From Diplonema papillatum (lineage: Eukaryota; Euglenozoa; Diplonemea; Diplonemida; Diplonemidae): a DNA stretch of 64,000 bases. The position numbers and the translations under genes were made by a program. Below the pieces are notes generated by a model. The model was not told the DNA's origin. It did not search any database and saw nothing but the letters and a program-made list of their open reading frames with translations. The stretch lies in NCBI GenBank assembly GCA_030068145.1, contig JAPJBO010000288.1, positions 62,001 to 126,000 of the forward strand. Direction: 5' to 3'. Position 1 is the first letter of the stretch; each line of letters begins with the position of its first letter. Shown piece by piece: positions 20,347 through 29,576 of this stretch.

Positions 20347-21459
20347 TCAGTAGTCCGCCGACGCATTGCTGCTGAGCGGGAAGTCGGCAGGCTCCGTGGG
20401 CGCAATGCTCGCGTCTTCGCCGTGCGCGGAGAGCTCCGGTAGTCGGACTTCTCGGTCCTCGGAATTGGCGGCGCGGTCGGCCCCGGCCCTGCCCGCCGAG
20501 CCGAGGGAAGCCAGCGAGGGCGTGTGGGCAACGGGCTCCAACGGTTGCAGCCCGGCCCCTTCTTCAAGCCCGGGATACTTGGGCGGCGCCGGGTTCGTCG
20601 CCGCGGCGGTGGCCAGCTCCGGCAAGTCCAACGGCGGCGGCGGCAGGTCCGGCTGCCGGTCTTTACCGGCGAGCTGGCAGATGTGGCCTCCCCAGCCGAA
20701 GCACGACTCGGTTTGGACCAACGCGTTGCCGATGGAGGTGGCCATCGCGCGGAGCCGCCTACTTTGCACCATGGAGAGGAAGCTCGGGAACTCGGAGTCC
20801 GTCCGGTCGTCCCCGGGCGTCGGCGGCCTGAAATTCGATGAGTACAGGTGCAGGTGCGTGAGGGCCTCGCACAGGTGGTCGTACGCCGAGCGCGCCGACA
20901 GAGAACACGCCTGCCCTCCTTCCCCGCAGGCCGCAACGGTCGCCAGCGGGGCTTGCAGCGCCTGCTCCGCGGTCTGCGCGCGGTCTTCGTCGCACTGGGC
21001 CGGGTCTTGCTCGCCTTCGTAGACGGCGGCGAGGGCTTCTTCGATTTTCGCGGAGACGATGGCTTTCATTTCTTGCTCTTGCTCGGCGGCTTTGCCGACG
21101 GCCGCTGCTTGCGCTGCCGAGAGCTTCGCCTCGAGAGCGTGGATTTCGTCGCGGAGGGCGGCGGCGTCGGCTCGGAGCCGGCCTTCGCGGGTTTGGAACG
21201 TGACGAGGTCGTTCTGCAGCCCGTTGCGCTCCTTCCTGCCTCGCTCCATCAGCAGCCGCAGCTGGTGCAGGTCCGCGCCGCAGTGCGAGCAGGGCACCGG
21301 CGTGAGCTCGTGGCGCTGCAGCGTCAGCACCGCGCCCCCCGCGATGACCACGTACTCCCGGTCGGTCCGAGCCTCGATCACCCGGCCCCGCGAGGCGGGG
21401 GAGCCCTCGGCCAGCTCGACTTCGGTTCCAACCAGCAGTGCGTCGTCGTGGTCGCGCAT
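20347..21459 (-). CDS. Coiled-coil protein with an SH3/Tudor-like N-terminus, function unknown
   Basis: An intact 370-residue, single-exon frame starting at ATG (MRDHDDALLVG). Residues 8-55 look like a small beta-barrel (GTEVELAEG.., GRVIEARTDREYVVI, GAVLTLQRHEL), followed by CSHC and a charged coiled coil (about 65-150; RLLMERGRKERN, ALRDEIHALEAKL). The middle (180-270) may be a second folded part, with WGGH near 254. The C-terminus is Pro/Ala-rich and probably disordered. I do not recognise the family. Both ends are duplicated outward: truncated 3' copies at about 19.9-20.15 kb and 5' copies at about 21.65-22.37 kb. Confidence 0.75.
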   Translation of the reverse strand: MRDHDDALLVGTEVELAEGSPASRGRVIEARTDREYVVIAGGAVLTLQRHELTPVPCSHCGADLHQLRLLMERGRKERNGLQNDLVTFQTREGRLRADAAALRDEIHALEAKLSAAQAAAVGKAAEQEQEMKAIVSAKIEEALAAVYEGEQDPAQCDEDRAQTAEQALQAPLATVAACGEGGQACSLSARSAYDHLCEALTHLHLYSSNFRPPTPGDDRTDSEFPSFLSMVQSRRLRAMATSIGNALVQTESCFGWGGHICQLAGKDRQPDLPPPPLDLPELATAAATNPAPPKYPGLEEGAGLQPLEPVAHTPSLASLGSAGRAGADRAANSEDREVRLPELSAHGEDASIAPTEPADFPLSSNASADY

Positions 21460-21647
21460 GCTGTCTTCTCCTTTGTATTCGTTTTTCGTTTGTCTCTGTT
21501 TCTTTGCGTGCCCCGGAGGTCAACAGGAGTTGACGGGGGGGAGGGGGTGCTTGTCCTGGTTTTGCCTTTCTAACTTCTCCCCTCTTTTGATCATCAGCTT
21601 CGCAACGATACACTCTTGCTCTCATGCTCTCTAACTTTCATGGCAAC

Positions 21648-21985
21648 TGGATTTGGAACGTGACGAGGTCGTCCTGACGCCCGTTCCTCTCCTTCCTGCC
21701 GCTCCATCAGCAGCCGCAGCTGGTGCAGGGCCGTGCCGCAGTGCGAGCCGGGCTCAGGCGTGAGCTCGTGGCGCTGCAGCGTCAGCACCGCGCCCCCCGC
21801 GATGGCCACGTACTCCCGGTCGGTCCGAGCCTCGATCACCCAGCCCCGCGAGGCGGGGGTGCCCTCGGCCAGCTCGACTTCGGTTCCAACCAGCAGTGCG
21901 TCGTCGTGGTCGCGCATCTTGCTGCTGCGGCTATGCTGCCTTCTCCTTTTTATTCGGTTTTCTTGTGCGGTCGGGGGTTGTTGTT
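21648..21985 (-). pseudogene. Partial copy of the coiled-coil gene 5' end
   Basis: It repeats codons for about residues 1-90 of the gene at 20347-21459, plus the leader after it (ctgccttctcctttttattc matches ctgtcttctcctttgtattc). It lacks the rest of the gene, and short deletions are visible near 21680. Similarity is high over the first 45 codons. Confidence 0.85.
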
Positions 21986-22239
21986 TTTCAGAGTGTAAGT
22001 TCACTTTCCGTTGTCGTTTTTCTTTTTAGCCACATGCAATGTGTAACTGAACCGCCCAAGTAGGACCTTCTGATCATGATCATTTGCCACATTCTCCACC
22101 TAAAACCACGTCCAGGACTTGGGCTCAGGGTAGTGCGGTCAACGAAAAACATTATGTCGTTCGAACGAACTGATGCGGTCGCCCTCGTAAAGAAGGTGAC
22201 GGGGTGGACGTTCCGTCCGCTTTCTTCTTCGAGAGGAAG

Positions 22240-22372
22240 AACCAGAGGCCAACAGGAGTTGACGGGTACTTGTCCTGGTATTGTCTTTCTAAGTTTCCCC
22301 CCTTTGATCATCAGCTTCGACACGATGCCCAACTCTTGCTCTCATGCCCTCCTACTTTCAAAGTCGAAGGGT
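22240..22372 (-). repeat. Copy of the coiled-coil gene upstream region
   Basis: It repeats the stretch at about 21513-21640: ccaacaggagttgacggg, cttgtcctggtattgtcttt, tttgatcatcagcttcg and ctcttgctctcatgc all recur. It is a second outward copy of the gene's 5' flank, separated from the first by about 250 bp of other sequence. Confidence 0.75.
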
Positions 22373-23040
22373 GACTGCATCGGTTCTTGACACGGGGCAG
22401 AAACTTCATAAACCGCCTTTTAACAGCCCGGTTCTCGTTCCGCCTCCGTTGAGAACAGGAATGAAAGACTACCGTCGACTCTTTCGAGTTGCTGTTTCGA
22501 GTATCGCCTCGGCTGGTTTGCTTAGCGTGCTATTGCCTGGCTGGCTTCGCTCGTGTTGCAGGAACTAGGGGTCGTCAGATCCTAGGAAGGCAGACCTCTG
22601 CGAAAGCACTCGACAAGCCGACAAGAATACCCGAGGCGTGGGTATTCAAGATGATCAAATGCCGTCGCAATCCACAATGCCGTCTCAGGGCGAGAGGGAA
22701 GTCGTTGCAGCTGCCACGAGAGACGTGCGGTGTCACTCGGATTTAGGACATGCAAAAACGAGTGATGCGCGAGAGGTTGTGCACGAACAATAAAAAGGCA
22801 TCCACGTGACAACTTTTTAACAACAAGAAAGGCAACAAAAAACGAAGAAAGGGCTTCTACGGCCGGGGAGGGGAGAGAGGAGAGGAGGGTCGGTCTTTAC
22901 AAACGCGATACAAAATTCGACTTCGATGGACAGAGGTCGTTGTGCGGCTTTGCACATGCACCGCCACAAACACTACAACCGTCCGGGCGCAGAACATACA
23001 CACAGCGCATTTTGCGAAATGCTCGGAGGGCCGCCCGATG
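22373..23040. other. Intergenic stretch, nothing recognised
   Basis: No gene, RNA or shared repeat was identified. The last part is purine-rich (gaggggagagaggagagg at about 22866). Confidence 0.4.
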
Positions 23041-23041
23041 A

Positions 23042-23240
23042 GCTTCTCGACGGGAGGCTGGAGGGAGAGAAACAATACAACCTCGTGGGGTCGTTTTTGT
23101 TGAGCCCTTACACGCGGCCCTGAACCAAGGCTTGCCTTTGTTTCGTGTGGGATGCAGCACGTTTCCTCCTTTGAGACGTTCCAATCGGCGGCCTCCCGAG
23201 GACTTCCTCCAAAGCAGGCGCTTATTTAACAAAACCATCG
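23042..23240 (+). repeat. RepA, diverged copy
   Basis: It keeps 'gagggagagaaacaatacaac', 'tttcgtgtgggatgcagcac', 'tttcctcctttgag' and 'aagcaggcgcttatttaac'. The 5' start is lost or heavily altered. It lies in the plus orientation. Confidence 0.75.
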
Positions 23241-23479
23241 CAGCTGTCGCGGCACGCCGGAAATTCGATTATCTGGACCGGGTTCAGGCTTTGAGGCGCA
23301 GAGCCCGCCTGGTGGTCGAATTCTGGCATTTTCTTGGGACCCGAGGGAAGCTCACCTGTTCTACACCTCTCGTGTCACTGCACGACGTCAGACTGGAGTC
23401 AAACTCAGGGTCTTTTTTCCCCGCTGACAGTTTCAAGTCCGTACCCTTGACTGCTGGTTCGCCAGATTGTATGTAGGGG

Positions 23480-23650
23480 GAAGGCATCGCATTGATCCAT
23501 TCATGCGCGTCTTTACTTAGAGGACGAATTGCATTTGGCTACCTTAAGAGAGTCGTAGATACTCCCGCCGTTTACCCGCGCTTGACCTGATCTCTCAGCG
23601 TTGACATTCAGGGCACTGGGCAGAAGTCAGATGCCGGGGGATGCAGTCGT
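23480..23650 (-). rRNA. 28S rRNA fragment (R2-target region), well preserved
   Basis: On the minus strand it reads ACTTCTGCCCAGTGCCCTGA, then CTGAGAGATCAGGTCAAGCG, GGGTAAACGGCGGGAGTATC, ACTCTCTTAAGGTAGCCAAA, GACGCGCATGAATGGATCAA. This follows the conserved 28S order without the rest of the gene. The part after GCCAAATGC differs from the usual eukaryotic CCTCGTCATCTAATTAG wording. Flanks are not rDNA, so this is an isolated insert. Confidence 0.88.
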
Positions 23651-24135
23651 AGATGCGGGCTGAAATAGAACAAAGTCCGCGGTATTGATTACGCGGCTGG
23701 GTGCTCGACCGCAACACCGGGTGCGAGCCTGCGAGAATCTGTGGATGCTAGCCTTGCGTCTATGATTGTTCGCTGCTTGGGCCGAGCGTCAGAAGGCGAA
23801 ACGGCCCGCTGTGTGTTTAACCCTGTTAAACCCACCAGGAGATTGACAGCGCAGCGCTCTGTCTGTACATTCACAAAGCCGCACCAAACACGAGCCCGGG
23901 ACACGGGCGATGAGGATGATTTCTTTATTGCATACAACATTGAGGTTGAGGAGAAGAAGGGCGCGACGCGGACGTCGGCATCTAAGAACTGGACTAAAGG
24001 TAACAAAGAAAGAAGAAAGGGGTCGCAACTTTTCGCCGAGCTCGCCTTTGAGTCGGAAGGGCACACGTTGAGAGTGTGCGCGTGGTGGGGGGCACACTGT
24101 GTCGTCTACAGATGAGCAATTGCACAAAATGCGAC
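23651..24135. other. Intergenic stretch, nothing firm
   Basis: Open frames exist on both strands, but none has a recognisable domain or matched splice signals. Confidence 0.35.
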
Positions 24136-24725
24136 CACCACTGAGTGCTGTCGTACCACCCTTGCTTGCAGCGTGCATGTAGCCGCCATTCTGGCTTTCG
24201 AACACGAGCAGATCCCTATTCGCCCTGACACGCTTTTGCGGCCATCCTGAGTTGCAGTAGTGGTACCCGCAAGGGCTTTCCTGACTGCCACCACGTGCGC
24301 AGTGGGACAGGCAAGAGCTTTTCACACACTTTTGCTGGCGTCGATGAACATGAGCGCGTGGAACCCTTTATTCAACGATTCTGCCATGCTTTCGTGGCCA
24401 CTCTCGACAAGCCGCTATGAATGCAGCGGTACGCACCCTCGTTTGCAGCATTCGCGCCGCCGCCTGCCGGTAAGAGCTTTTCGCACACTTTCCCGGACGT
24501 TGCGAGCATGAGTAGAACCTTTTACCTTCAACGGCTGTGCCATGCTTTTCACGTACGATGAGTGCAGCGGTACGCACCCTTGTTTGCAGCGTTCATATCG
24601 CCGCCTGCCGTCAAGAGTTTTTCACTACACTACTCTCGCGGCCATTGCGGACATGAGTGGAACCCTTTTCGCGTCAACAGCTCTGACACGCTTTCGTGGC
24701 CAGTCTGGCTTGCAACAACGTTAGT
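24136..24725. repeat. Degenerate tandem repeat, units of about 145 bp
   Basis: About four units. Each contains 'cggtacgcacccttgtttgc', a 'cgccgcctgccgtcaagag' block with 'ttttcacac', and 'gctttcgtggccactctcg'. The best-preserved units are about 24300-24440, 24441-24580 and 24581-24722. The array ends at the 3' end of the next gene. Confidence 0.65.
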
Positions 24726-24737
24726 GCAGGCCCCTGC

Positions 24738-24776
24738 TGACCGCTCACATCAGCCGCTGGTTGATGTGAGCGGTCA
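24738..24776 (-). terminator. Perfect 15-bp hairpin overlapping a stop codon
   Basis: Arms 24738-24752 and 24762-24776 (tgaccgctcacatca and tgatgtgagcggtca) are perfect reverse complements around a 9-base loop. On the minus strand the first arm begins with the TGA stop of the coiled-coil gene. The position suggests a role at the mRNA 3' end, but the class 'terminator' is only the nearest label. Confidence 0.65.
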
Positions 24777-26966
24777 CCGACTGGCTAGGTTCTGCTGCGT
24801 CCGTAGGCGGAGCGTTTCGAGGAGTCCGTCGCTGGTGTTGTAAAGAGGCGTCGCGTGCGGATTCGGGCTGGGGGAGTCTTGGAAGGACGGCGGCGGCGGC
24901 TGGCCGTAATTGGTGCGCCGCGGCGGGGATATGCCGCCCCGGTTGGTCACGCCGCCGCTGCCTTGGTACGGCGGCGGCGCGTGCAGGTACGGGTCGGGCA
25001 GGTGCGACGGGGCCCGGTGCCCGTACTGCTGCGGGGGAGGCGAGAACGGCTGCTGCTGCTGCCGCATGGCGTCCAGCGACTCTTGGAGCGCCCGGAGCTG
25101 CTCGGCCATCGACCTCGCCATCGTCCCCGCGTCGCCGGCCGGCGGCGTGAACGTCCGCGGCAACGGCGACGGGGGCGAAGCGTAGCGCGGCGGCTGCTGG
25201 TACTGAAGCTGGCTCTGCGCAGCTTCGTAGTGCTGCTTCAGAACTTGCGCGCTCCGTATCAAGCCCTCTATCTCCGACGTCTTCGTCTGGTTGGCGTGTC
25301 TCAGCTGCTCGACCACCCCGTGTAACTCCTGTGAAGTAGGGGCATGTGTACACTAAAGTGGCCAGACTTCAACAAGGTCGCAAACCCGTCCACCGCCAGA
25401 GTAGGAAGAAAGAAGTGCGCGTAGTTTTGGGGTTTGTTGAAGAATTTATATATTAGAGTTTTCGTTGGCAGCGCTACCTGAACCCAAATTTGGCAAACGA
25501 TCGTGATCAGGAGGTCCTACTCGGGCGGTTCAGTTTCCATACACACTGCGTGTGGCCAACGAATGACCTAATTATGAGGGCTCATGACTTCTGGCGGTCG
25601 CAAAACCCGAGACGCGAGAGATCAAGCAGTTCTTGCAGAAGTTGTCCACAACGAGCTCGACGACCCTCTGGACTCCGGGTTATCCCTTCCTTGTTCTTCG
25701 CCGCCTATTTGATTCAGTCAACGGCAAACGTAAGGCACACCATAATCAGCTCGCGCCCTTCTTCTCCCTCTTCCTTCAGCAGCTGATTTTCGCGGCGGAT
25801 CTAGTTTTGTTGGGCAGTGCGTTTATCTAGTGACTTGTGGATCCAGTGGACTACTGGAAAGGTTTGTGGGGCACTTTCTTTGCTTGTGGGCACTCGCGGT
25901 ATTCATCCGTTTTGGTGAATTTAGTACGCAGCCAGCTTCTCATCATTCGTACCAACAGAGCAATGCTAACACAGATACGGGCCAACAGGAAAAATGGAGG
26001 GGGCAACAACGAACAAGAGAAGCCGACGTGTGAGAGGATACTGCATAAGAAAGAATCCCGGCGCTTTTCTTGCACGCATGACCAACGCTACACTAACCCT
26101 TTTCAAGAAACTGGAACGAGTACCTTCGCGAGTTCGCCCTGTGCAGCAGCGCTCTCTCGGAGTCGTTGACCCTCACGAGATTTCATCTCTTCCAGGTCAC
26201 CCAGGATCTGCTGCAGGGGTAGAGCTCTGCTGGCGGCTTGGTCGGGGCCTTGCGACTGCACGGCTCTCGACAATCCTTCGACTTGCTGTCTCAATTGAAA
26301 GAGAGCTTGCTGCTTGTGCATCTCTGTTTCTTCGGGCCTTTGGACGGACACGTGGCGGCCTTGGTGGGACGGCGGGCGCATGTCGCTCGCCTGCGTGAGG
26401 ATCATCAGCTTCTCGAGCTTCTGCTGCAGGCTCGACATCTCGGACTTCTGCTGGTGCAACAGCTTTTGCTGCAGCTGGGAGACGACGTCGTGCAGCTCGT
26501 CCCGGGTAGGGGTGTTGTTCACCTGCACGAAATGCCCGGCGATGGGCCCTACGCCTGGGCTGCCGGTGCGGGAAAGGTAGGTATTCGGAGGGTTTCCGGA
26601 CATCATCTGGATGTCCCTTCGTGGACTCATCGTGATGCCGCCGCCGTGTTGGGACGGGACGATGTTTATACTACCCGATTGGGGGAGTTGCACGTTGATC
26701 TGCGACTCGTATGGGGCTCCTCGCCCGCCACCGCCCAACCCTGCGTACGGGCCAGGAGAGCCGACGACGCTGCTGAGGTCGTCGAAGTTCCACGTCGGGT
26801 ACTTGATCTTCATGGCTTTGATGAGTGCGTCTTCTCGGCCTCGGTACTGATCGAGGATGGCGTCGACGCCGGGGACCTTGTCCGGCAGGTACCGAGCGTA
26901 GAACGCCACCATTTTCCGCCGCGCCACCTCGCGCCGGCTGAGGTACTCCACTCCAGGTGAAGCCAT
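24774..26966 (-). CDS. Coiled-coil protein with a conserved FYxxY..GRE motif, two exons
   Basis: Exon 1 (26966-26124) starts at ATG and ends AAG|GTACTC. Exon 2 (25328-24774) follows TTCACAG. Phase 0 on both sides gives 465 residues. Residues 22-58 match a motif common in protist cytoskeletal and coiled-coil proteins (FYARYLPDKVPGVDAIL, then QYRGREDAL and KYP). Then come a Gly/Pro linker and a long Gln-rich coiled coil (about 150-330) that continues smoothly across the splice join (GELAK into ELHGVVEQLRHAN). The C-terminus is Pro/Gln-rich and probably disordered. A structural or cytoskeletal role is an inference. A perfect hairpin overlaps the stop codon and a minisatellite lies just upstream of the start. 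Confidence 0.85.
25872..25978 (+). repeat. RepE copy in an intron
   Basis: A diverged RepE (core: cactagcggaactcacctgc .. accaacaatgcattgttaac). It lies inside the intron (25329-26123) of the coiled-coil gene. Better copies are at 49812-49920 and 60161-60270. Confidence 0.55.
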
Positions 26967-27072
26967 TGCTGAAAAGCGACCGCCCTGGAGCCTGTCCCGC
27001 TCCGATAGCGCGTGCAGTACCCCCCCAGCTCACCTCCCCTGGGTCCCCCGACCACGGGTCGCTTCCTGGCGG

Positions 27073-27375
27073 TTTAAGGCGGCTTCTCACTGCAAGGCAA
27101 CAAGTGCTAGTTTAGGCGGCTTCTTACTGCAAAGTAACGAGTGATAGTTTAGGCGGCTGCTTACTGCAAAGCAACGAGTGATAGTGTAGGCGGCTTCTCA
27201 CTGCAAAGCAACGAGTGTTAGTTTAGGTGGCTTCTTACTGCAAGGCAATACTGCAAGGCAACAAAGGCTAGTTTAGGCGGCTACTTACTGCGAAGCAACC
27301 AGTGCCAGTTTAGGCGGCTTTTTACTGCACTACACGCTAGTTTCGGCAGCTTCTTACTGCAAGGCAACAAGTGCA
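27073..27375. repeat. Minisatellite, about 8 units of about 37 bp
   Basis: The unit is roughly 'tttaggcggcttcttactgc' followed by 'aaagcaacgagtgctag', repeated with point changes. One unit has an internal duplication of 'actgcaaggcaa'. It starts about 110 bp upstream of the coiled-coil gene's ATG. Confidence 0.9.
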
Positions 27376-27800
27376 AAACGAGGTGAGCACCGCCTTGCCA
27401 TAAGTAGCGAGATCGTTGCCACCGGCAGCTACACCATCTGTTCTCCTTCCAAGTTCTCATAGCACCCGAACGCTGCCAGGACTCTGATGCTCCGTTTGAA
27501 GAAAATGAGTCCGTCTACTTGTCTTCTCGAATGGCGGAACTGGAACGCGTTGTCTGGCTTAAAAGGTCAAGGAGGGGCTCGCAAAAAAGAGCAAAGAGCT
27601 CCATCACAAGGGAACGCGCGTGAGGGCACAGTGAAGACAATTAACCTTCCCGCCCCCAGGGTAAGAAGAACGGGGAAAGGATGCTGTGTGTAAATGTTAT
27701 GGGGAAAGAAAGGTGAACCAGAGAAGGGAGAAAAGCTTGAAATACTTGAGGTATCGTGGGGAGCAAAGTGACTAACACACAGAACCCCTCCTATCTAAAC
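27376..27800. other. Intergenic stretch, nothing recognised
   Basis: No gene or shared repeat was seen between the minisatellite and the satellite that follows. Confidence 0.35.
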
Positions 27801-29360
27801 GGTCACTAGCAAGCACACAGTCAGGTTCCCCCAAACTACAACTCCGCTTAGCGGACTAGTTCCTACCAGATCATAAACCAAGCGCGTTGTCAGTTACCCG
27901 ACACACGAACGCTAGCGCGGGCAGCAACTACCACCCTTTCCCCTCTCGTAGTTATGAATTTCTCCACGTGTGGGCGCCCTGAGCGCTCCCAATGGTAGTC
28001 GCCAACGTCAGAAAAGGCAGCCGTGTCAAGCCCGGTCCAGTGCGCTAGAGAGCGAGGGGGACTCTGGCCAGACCAACCTCAGGCCATCCCCCGTACTACA
28101 TTTCCGCCTCAGCAGACCGGTTCCTGCACAAACGCTAGTTTGTGCCTGGAAGCGCGGGCAGCTACTACTGCCCCTTGCGGCTCGGAAGACCTTTCCTCAC
28201 GTTCGGGCGCACTATGCGCTCTGCGAAACGGCAGCCGCATTCAGCCCGGGCTCGATGGGCTAGAGACGAGGGGAAACTCTAGATCACACTCAGGCCATAC
28301 TCCAAACTACAATTCCGCTCGGCGGACCAACCCGGTAGACCGTAAACCGAGCGCGCCATCAGTTTCCTGACACACAAACGCTGGTTTTTTGTACCTGGAA
28401 GGCAGCTACTACTACCCCCTTCTGGTAAGGACGACCTTTCTCTCACGTTCGGACGCACTATGCGCCACCGGTGATAGCTGCCATCATCGTCGGCCGTGTT
28501 ACGCCCGTGTCCAGAGCGAGAGGGACACTGGCCAGAGCACATGCAGGCCATTCTCGTACTAGGTTCCTGGTGGCGTGACACCAGAACGTGTCACGGGGTC
28601 CAGTGGGCAAGAGAGCGAGGGGACACTGGCCGGATCACAGTTTCAGGCTATCCCCCGTACATAATCCCGATGCACCGCTGCGCGGATCGGTACCTGGCAG
28701 GCTTTCGAGCGCATTGTCCCCCGGCTACGCACAACCGCTCATTTGCGCTTCGAAGCGTCTTCAAAGCGGCGACGCGCCTGCCCGCCTCGTGTGGGTGTGG
28801 CCGCATAATTACCTCAGTTGATGTAGCCAATCGTGTATTTGGTCCCGGTCAAATCCGCACTTGGGCGAAGCCCTCGTCGAGTGTCGTGCCGGGTATCCAA
28901 AAAGGGCTTCCGGAGTCTCAGAATGATTAGGTTAGAAAACGAGGGGCCACCAGGACTACATTTGGGCCGCCCCCCTGTATTGGACTCCGGAATCCCGCTG
29001 TGTAACGTGCCGGGATTCATAGCCCTTAGAGCTTCGTGGGAACCATGGTATTCAGACACGCTCGTTCGTGCCTTTGGAACGCCCGCTGAATCGCGTGCAG
29101 CTACGTTTCTCACCGAGTGCGGACACTTGTGTCCGTTGAAGGGAAACCTTTCACCGCCCAGTATCCTATTCGGCTGAGCACGTGCTCATGGACACCGTCA
29201 GAACGAGCCGCGTTGCGTTGTCCGTAGCGGGGCGTCGGCCAGCTCAGCAAGCAAGCATCACAATCAGGCCATTCCCGTACTAAACCCGGAATCTCGCTTA
29301 GCGTGCCGGCGGCGGGCATCCAAGAGACAGACACGCAAACGCTCATGCGCAGTTGGTTGG
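27800..29360. repeat. Degenerate satellite, units of about 210-250 bp
   Basis: Recurring landmarks in order are 'gagcgagggggactctggcc', 'caggccatcccccgtact', 'cacaaacgct', 'gcagctactactgcccc' and 'cctttcctcacgttcgggcg'. They occur at about 27815, 28050, 28262, 28510, 28605 and 29250. Units are strongly diverged and some are truncated. No coding sequence was found in it. Confidence 0.7.
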
Positions 29361-29576
29361 CGGATAGCTAGAACCCACCGGCCCAAATGGTCACCCTGCC
29401 CTTTAGGCCGCTCTGTGACACCCATCGATAGCCTGCGGGCAAAGACCGTGTCGAGACGAAGGCAAAGCACACCTACCATTTGCAAATGAGTTCTGGCAGC
29501 TGGCGCCATGCCATGGCGCTGAACTCTTGCAGGGCGTCTTCGTCGTTCATGTGGCGCGTTGTCCAGCCGACACGAC

